From Ruminococcus sp. (GTDB lineage Bacteria; Bacillota; Clostridia; Oscillospirales; Ruminococcaceae): a DNA stretch of 36,008 bases. The position numbers and the translations under genes are program-made. The notes beneath the pieces were generated by a model. The model saw only the letters and a program-made list of their open reading frames with translations, ran no database searches and was not told where the DNA came from. Below are positions 32,148 to 36,008 of this stretch, piece after piece; the stretch's first letter is position 1, and the number at the start of each line of letters is the position of its first letter. The stretch spans positions 1 through 36,008 of the forward strand of contig JAFXCR010000027.1 of the NCBI GenBank assembly GCA_017516465.1. The letters are read 5' to 3'.

Positions 32148-32666
32148 ATGGCAAAAATTCTTACTGACGACTTCTTTCACCGTGACGCTCTGGAGGTCGC
32201 ACCTGAGCTTGTTGGAAAGATTCTCGTGAGGACGCTTGACGACGGAACGGAGCTTCGTGAACGCATCACCGAAACCGAGGCATATCGCGGCGAGGAGGAC
32301 AAGGGCTGTCATGCCGCAAAGGGACGCACGAAGCGGACGGAGGTTCTCTACGGCGAAAGCGGCAGAATTTACGTCTATCTCTGCTATGGCGTGCATTGGC
32401 TGATGAACGTCATAACCGGTGAAATCGACCAGCCGCAGGGCGTGCTTTTCAGGTGCGGCGAGCTTCACAATGGTCCCGGAAAGCTGACGAAATTTCTCGG
32501 AGTGGACGGCTCCTTCAATGGTGGAAGTTTCTGTGGAAACGACAGAATCAGGATAGAGGACGACGGCTTCAGACCGCAGCTCAGAACGGCTCCGAGAGTA
32601 GGAATTGATTACGCGGGGGATTACTGGAAGAACGTAGAATGGCGATTCATAGCCGACAGGAAGTGA
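32148..32666 (+). CDS. DNA-3-methyladenine glycosylase (AAG/MPG family)
   Basis: A 172-residue base-excision enzyme that removes alkylated purines. ITETEAYRGEEDKGCHA (about residues 40-56) carries the catalytic glutamate and the family pattern, and YGESGRIYVYLCYGVHW (about residues 66-82) contains the tyrosine-rich DNA-binding region. HNGPGKLTKFLGV near residue 108 matches the GPGKL signature. At 172 residues it is somewhat shorter than the usual 190-210. The usual ASH is replaced here by GCH. It starts 2 nt after rqcH and ends 4 nt before the AraC gene. With nth downstream, two base-excision genes sit in one operon. Confidence 0.88.
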   Translation: MAKILTDDFFHRDALEVAPELVGKILVRTLDDGTELRERITETEAYRGEEDKGCHAAKGRTKRTEVLYGESGRIYVYLCYGVHWLMNVITGEIDQPQGVLFRCGELHNGPGKLTKFLGVDGSFNGGSFCGNDRIRIEDDGFRPQLRTAPRVGIDYAGDYWKNVEWRFIADRK

Positions 32667-32670
32667 TTTT

Positions 32671-33450
32671 ATGAACATTTACAGCGTGGGATTCCATTCG
32701 GTTTTCGACAGCGGATATGATGTCCGCCGGAGCATCGGGAATGATCGTTTTTTCCTGATTTTTACGAAAAGTAGGGTTCTTCTGGATTTCGGAAACGGAT
32801 ATGACGGATATCCGGCAGGAACGTCAGTTCTCTGCGGCGATGGATATATTACCGGATTCCGTGCTGATTCTGAGCCTTTTATCTGCGACTGGATTGAATT
32901 CGGCGGTCAGAATGCCCGTGATTTCGTTGGCTCCCTTGATATCCGGCTGAATCACCCGATGAGAGTATCAGACGGCGACTTTATCAGCGGACTTATCAGG
33001 AATATTACAACGGAATTTTACTCGCTCAGCTCCCGACGTGTGAATATGCTTGACAGCCTTCTGAAAACGCTCCTGATGAAGCTCTCGGAAACCGGTGTTC
33101 AGCGGAACAGTCCGCAGCTCTCCACAGTGCCGCACTACAATGAGCTTGTTGAGCTTAGATCGAAGATATATCGTAATCCACAGATGAAATGGAATGTGGA
33201 TTCAATGGCGGCTGACGTCAATATGTCAAGGTCGTACTTCCAGCATCTTTACAGCGAAATCTTCGGTGTATCGTGCATTACGGATGTGATAAACGGCAAG
33301 ATTGAAAAGGCAAAGGAGATTCTCAGCGAGACGAACTGTACCATTTCGCAGGTTGCTTCGATGTGCGGCTACGACAACGAGGAGCATTTTATGAGGCAGT
33401 TCAAGAAGGTTGTAGGAACAACAGCGGCAAAATACAGGAAGAACGGATGA
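32671..33450 (+). CDS. AraC-family transcriptional regulator
   Basis: A 259-residue regulator. The N-terminal part (about residues 1-130) has the look of a cupin-like sensing domain (LLDFGNGYDGYPAGTS). The C-terminal part (about residues 160-259) has two helix-turn-helix motifs of the AraC/XylS type: MAADVNMSRSYFQHLYSEIF, then ISQVASMCGYDNEEHFMRQF with the family GY-x4-F-x3-FK pattern. Such regulators often respond to sugars, but no ligand can be inferred. Its position between DNA-repair genes, in the same direction and 4 nt after the glycosylase gene, does not reveal a local target. Confidence 0.87.
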   Translation: MNIYSVGFHSVFDSGYDVRRSIGNDRFFLIFTKSRVLLDFGNGYDGYPAGTSVLCGDGYITGFRADSEPFICDWIEFGGQNARDFVGSLDIRLNHPMRVSDGDFISGLIRNITTEFYSLSSRRVNMLDSLLKTLLMKLSETGVQRNSPQLSTVPHYNELVELRSKIYRNPQMKWNVDSMAADVNMSRSYFQHLYSEIFGVSCITDVINGKIEKAKEILSETNCTISQVASMCGYDNEEHFMRQFKKVVGTTAAKYRKNG

Positions 33451-33460
33451 GGTGCGTAAA

Positions 33461-33823
33461 ATGACGGAATATCTGAAAAAATACATGAAATCCATAAATG
33501 AACGGCTTTCCGGTTACAGCAGCCGCGAGGAGCTTGAGGAAATTTTCAGCGAGCATAAAGACAAAATCGCATTCATGCAGCATGAGCGTATTGTTCATTT
33601 CCTCGTTACGATGATGTTCGCCGTGATTCTCACGATATTCATGGCGGCAGTGCTGTTTCTGGAAAACCTCATGCTGATTGTCCTTGTGACGATCATCATG
33701 ATTCTGCTTGGATTCTACATAAAGCACTACTATTTTCTTGAAAATACCGTGCAGGAGATGTACAGGGTGTACGACAGAATCCTCGAAGAACGCAGAAAAA
33801 CGGCGAAGGAGGAAGAAGCTTGA
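33461..33823 (+). CDS. Small membrane protein of unknown function
   Basis: A 120-residue protein that I do not recognise. Two adjacent membrane segments are clear at about residues 46-66 (FLVTMMFAVILTIFMAAVLF) and 68-88 (NLMLIVLVTIIMILLGFYI), flanked by charged cytoplasmic ends. The N-terminus (LKKYMKSINERLSG) and the C-terminus (RILEERRKTAKEEEA) look helical. ATG 33461 is chosen, with GAGGTG 6 nt upstream. Its stop overlaps the TTG start of nth (TTGA), so translation is probably coupled. Confidence 0.75.
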   Translation: MTEYLKKYMKSINERLSGYSSREELEEIFSEHKDKIAFMQHERIVHFLVTMMFAVILTIFMAAVLFLENLMLIVLVTIIMILLGFYIKHYYFLENTVQEMYRVYDRILEERRKTAKEEEA

Positions 33824-34461
33824 CGAAAAAGGAAATTGCAGCTCTTGCGTGTAAGGAGCTTGAAAGACTCTATCCCGATATCGGATGTACTCTCGACTAC
33901 GAAAAGCCCTATGAGCTGATGTTTGCGGCACGTCTTGCGGCTCAGTGTACGGACGCAAGGGTGAATGTCGTCACGAAAACGCTTTTTGTGAAATATCCCA
34001 CGCTTCAGGCATTCGCAGATGCCGATCTTCAGGAGCTTGAACAGGATGTCCGACCGTGCGGATTTTACAGGACAAAGGCACTCAGTCTGAAAACAATGGC
34101 GGCACAGCTGATTGAGAATTTCGGCGGCGAGGTTCCCTCCACTATGGAGGAGCTTCTCACGCTGTCAGGAATAGGCAGAAAGACAGCAAATCTCATGCTC
34201 GGCGATGTTTTCGGAAAGCCGGCAATTGTTACCGATACGCACTGCATCAGGATTTCGGGACGTCTTGGACTTACCGAAAGCAAGGAGCCTGCAAAGGTCG
34301 AAAGGGATCTTGTAAAGCTGATTCCGCCGGAAATTTCGTCTCATTTCTGTCACCAGACAGTTCAGTTCGGACGTGATATATGCAGTGCAAGAAGCCCGAA
34401 ATGCGGTATATGTCCGCTGAATTATTTCTGCAAATATTATAAAAGGAAGTTGATTAAATGA
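33820..34461 (+). CDS. nth: Endonuclease III
   Basis: A 213-residue DNA glycosylase/AP lyase that removes oxidised pyrimidines. The helix-hairpin-helix LSGIGRKTANLML carries catalytic Lys121, and Asp139 lies in VTDTHCIRIS. The C-terminal 4Fe-4S ligands follow the Cx6Cx2Cx5C pattern (C-SARSPK-C-GI-C-PLNYF-C). The start is TTG, overlapping the previous stop, with AAGGAGG 7 nt upstream; no other start fits as well. The stop overlaps the ATG of the SGNH gene (ATGA). Confidence 0.95.
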   Translation: MTKKEIAALACKELERLYPDIGCTLDYEKPYELMFAARLAAQCTDARVNVVTKTLFVKYPTLQAFADADLQELEQDVRPCGFYRTKALSLKTMAAQLIENFGGEVPSTMEELLTLSGIGRKTANLMLGDVFGKPAIVTDTHCIRISGRLGLTESKEPAKVERDLVKLIPPEISSHFCHQTVQFGRDICSARSPKCGICPLNYFCKYYKRKLIK

Positions 34462-35843
34462 ACAGGAAGCTTAAAAGGTTAATTTCATCCGCAGCGTCGC
34501 TGACAGCAGTGCTTACTTTCTCAGCCTCGATGGCTACTTATGCCGATATTGAGCCAAATCCTCTCATCAGCAGAAATGCTCCGGCATACGATAACGCAGG
34601 TGCTTCGTACTCCGCAAAGCAGGGCAATGACGAGCATTATTTTTCCTTCTGGAACGTCAGCGCTCCGAATTATCTTGCCTACGATCTCTCAGCAGTTCCT
34701 CAGGAACAGCGTAAATCCGTCATGGCGGTGTGGTACAATACAAGCTCCTACGACGGAATAGGTCAGTATCAGTCACGGAACATGGAGCCTTTCAGCTACA
34801 CTATTGAGGTGAACAAGGCTGATGGCGGCGAATATCCGGAGGACGGCTGGGAAGTTGCTGTAACCGTGGACGATAACACGCTCAGCTCTCGTCAGCATGC
34901 CGTTGAAATGGAGGGATACAACTGGATACGCCTTAATGTGAAGTCAACAGACGGCGGTACAGGCTCGAATATCAGCGTGAATTTTGATGTCCACGATATA
35001 TCCGGCGGAATTTCGGACAGCTGGCTGTTTTTAGGGGATTCCATTACTGCCGGAGGAATGCACAACTGCTACGGCACCGGCTTTGCAACGTATGTTAATC
35101 AGCTTGACAGCCGATATTTTCCCATTCAGGAGAACGGCGGAATCGGTGGAATACGCTCCGATGACGGCAAGGAGAACATCGACCGCTGGCTTGAAGCCTA
35201 TGGCGGAAAATACGTCAGCATTGCCTACGGAACCAACGACGCATGGGGTAATGACGGCTCCGGTGCAGAAACCTACTACAATAACACAAAGTACATGATA
35301 GATGCAGTTCTTGCGGCTGGGAAGGTTCCCGTACTGCCGAAGATTCCGTATTCCACCAATGCTGATGTTGCCGGACATCTCGGCGATTTCAACGAAATGA
35401 TCGATATGCTCTATGAGGAATACGGCGAAAAACTCGTTCAAGGACCTGATTTTGAAACGTATTTCCGTAAGAATCCCGAAGGTCTCAGCAGTGATGGAGT
35501 TCATCCTTCGTCCGAGGGCTATGACGAAATGAGAAGGCTGTGGGCGGAAATGATGTACGAAAGGGTGTACAAAGCGGAAACTGCAACTCCGCCGGCTGAT
35601 GAGCCAGACTACGGTGATGCAAATCTTGATGGCAATGTAAATCTGTCTGATGCCATTCTGATAATGCAGTCGATAGGAAATCCCGATATGTACGGAATTA
35701 AAGGCAGTGATTCCTCTCATATAACGGAAAAGGGAGCGAAATATGCCGATGTTTCCGGCGGCGGAGACGGTATAACCAACAATGACGCTCTTACTATCCA
35801 GAAATATCTCCTTAAAATGATTGAAAAACTTCCGGAAGCTTAG
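34458..35843 (+). CDS. Secreted SGNH hydrolase with C-terminal dockerin
   Basis: A 461-residue exported protein. A signal peptide (about residues 1-30; basic NRKLKRL, hydrophobic core, ending near TYADI) is followed by a beta-rich domain (about residues 35-185), possibly a carbohydrate-binding jelly roll. The SGNH/GDSL esterase domain has GDSITAGG (catalytic Ser195), GGIRSDDG, YGTNDAW and DGVHPSSEGY (Asp346, His349). A dockerin from about residue 386 has two calcium loops: DANLDGNVNLSD and DVSGGGDGITNND. Dockerins attach enzymes to cohesins in cellulosomes, so this is probably a carbohydrate esterase for plant cell wall. It is the last gene of a housekeeping operon, ATGA-coupled to nth, which is an odd setting. 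The esterase family and substrate are not certain. Confidence 0.9.
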   Translation: MNRKLKRLISSAASLTAVLTFSASMATYADIEPNPLISRNAPAYDNAGASYSAKQGNDEHYFSFWNVSAPNYLAYDLSAVPQEQRKSVMAVWYNTSSYDGIGQYQSRNMEPFSYTIEVNKADGGEYPEDGWEVAVTVDDNTLSSRQHAVEMEGYNWIRLNVKSTDGGTGSNISVNFDVHDISGGISDSWLFLGDSITAGGMHNCYGTGFATYVNQLDSRYFPIQENGGIGGIRSDDGKENIDRWLEAYGGKYVSIAYGTNDAWGNDGSGAETYYNNTKYMIDAVLAAGKVPVLPKIPYSTNADVAGHLGDFNEMIDMLYEEYGEKLVQGPDFETYFRKNPEGLSSDGVHPSSEGYDEMRRLWAEMMYERVYKAETATPPADEPDYGDANLDGNVNLSDAILIMQSIGNPDMYGIKGSDSSHITEKGAKYADVSGGGDGITNNDALTIQKYLLKMIEKLPEA

Positions 35844-36008
35844 GCACCAGCGGTACCCCCCGGCAGCGTGACGCTGCACCCGGTTCACGTTTCCGTGCGT
35901 AAACGCACTCACTCTGTACGGCATGGTCAGTAAAAGCTCGCTCGCTTAGACTCTGTACGGAGCGGAAGTCTATTATCGCATACGGTAGGCAGCGTGACGC
36001 TGCACCCG
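35844..36008. repeat. Palindromic intergenic repeats, right end
   Basis: The sequence after the SGNH stop contains the modules of the left end: GGCACCAGCGGTACC, GGCAGCGTGACGCTGCACCC (twice, about 35863 and 35988), GTGCG-TAAA-CGCAC, GGCATGGTCAGTAAAAGCTC, and a TATTATCGCATACGG block. Order and spacing differ from the left array, so modules seem to be shuffled. It runs off the window. Confidence 0.8.

Overview
The window looks like chromosome of a Gram-positive, low-to-moderate GC member of the Firmicutes, most likely a Ruminococcus-type (Oscillospiraceae) fibre degrader. The reasons are a secreted SGNH hydrolase ending in a dockerin module (a cellulosome part), a Firmicute-style division and cell-wall (dcw) cluster, a NifZ/ThiI pair, strong AGGAGG-type ribosome sites and sigma-A-like promoters. 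I saw no rRNA, tRNA, CRISPR array, transposase or phage gene.

Layout. 1-527: tandem arrays of short palindromic repeats plus a 77-nt double-hairpin element. 528-1466 (minus): Na+/Ca2+ exchanger-like antiporter. 1954-3915: SLC13/ArsB-NhaD-type permease and a cytidylate-kinase-like protein. 4259-6575: cysteine desulfurase and ThiI, a tRNA thiolation pair. 6761-11652: stand-alone CinA C-terminal domain, two successive class B sortases and a secreted SpoIID/LytB-type protein, closed by a terminator. 11734-24018: dcw cluster in the order mraZ, rsmH, ftsL-like, PBP2/SpoVD-like with PASTA, murE, mraY, ftsW/spoVE, murG, murA, ftsQ/divIB. ftsZ and a DivIVA-like coiled-coil gene follow, each with its own good promoter. 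27364-27994: two small cysteine-motif proteins (zinc ribbon, DUF1858) with structured leaders. 28055-35843: a tight housekeeping string of trmK-nif3 fusion, rlmA-like, rqcH/NFACT, 3-methyladenine glycosylase, AraC regulator, small membrane protein, nth and SGNH-dockerin. 35844-36008: the same repeat family as at the left end.

How the genes work together. The dcw genes make lipid II (MurA, MurE, MraY, MurG), polymerise and crosslink it at the septum (FtsW, PBP2) and build the divisome (FtsL, FtsQ, FtsZ, DivIVA-like). The neighbouring sortase/SpoIID unit acts outside the membrane on surface proteins and glycan strands. The cysteine desulfurase supplies sulfur to ThiI. TrmK and RlmA modify tRNA and rRNA, RqcH rescues stalled ribosomes, and Nth and the glycosylase repair bases.

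Most unusual points. (1) The SpoIID-like protein appears circularly permuted: the GWGHGVG segment normally near the C-terminal end of the domain comes before the catalytic-Glu segment. (2) A 421-nt non-coding gap inside the dcw cluster holds a chain of strong hairpins ending in a 17-bp stem just before the PBP gene. (3) TrmK and Nif3, usually separate neighbours, are one reading frame. (4) The murA ribosome site is locked in a 10-bp hairpin. (5) A 77-nt element occurs twice at identical length with substitutions that preserve its hairpins. All calls are from reading the sequence; no database search was run.
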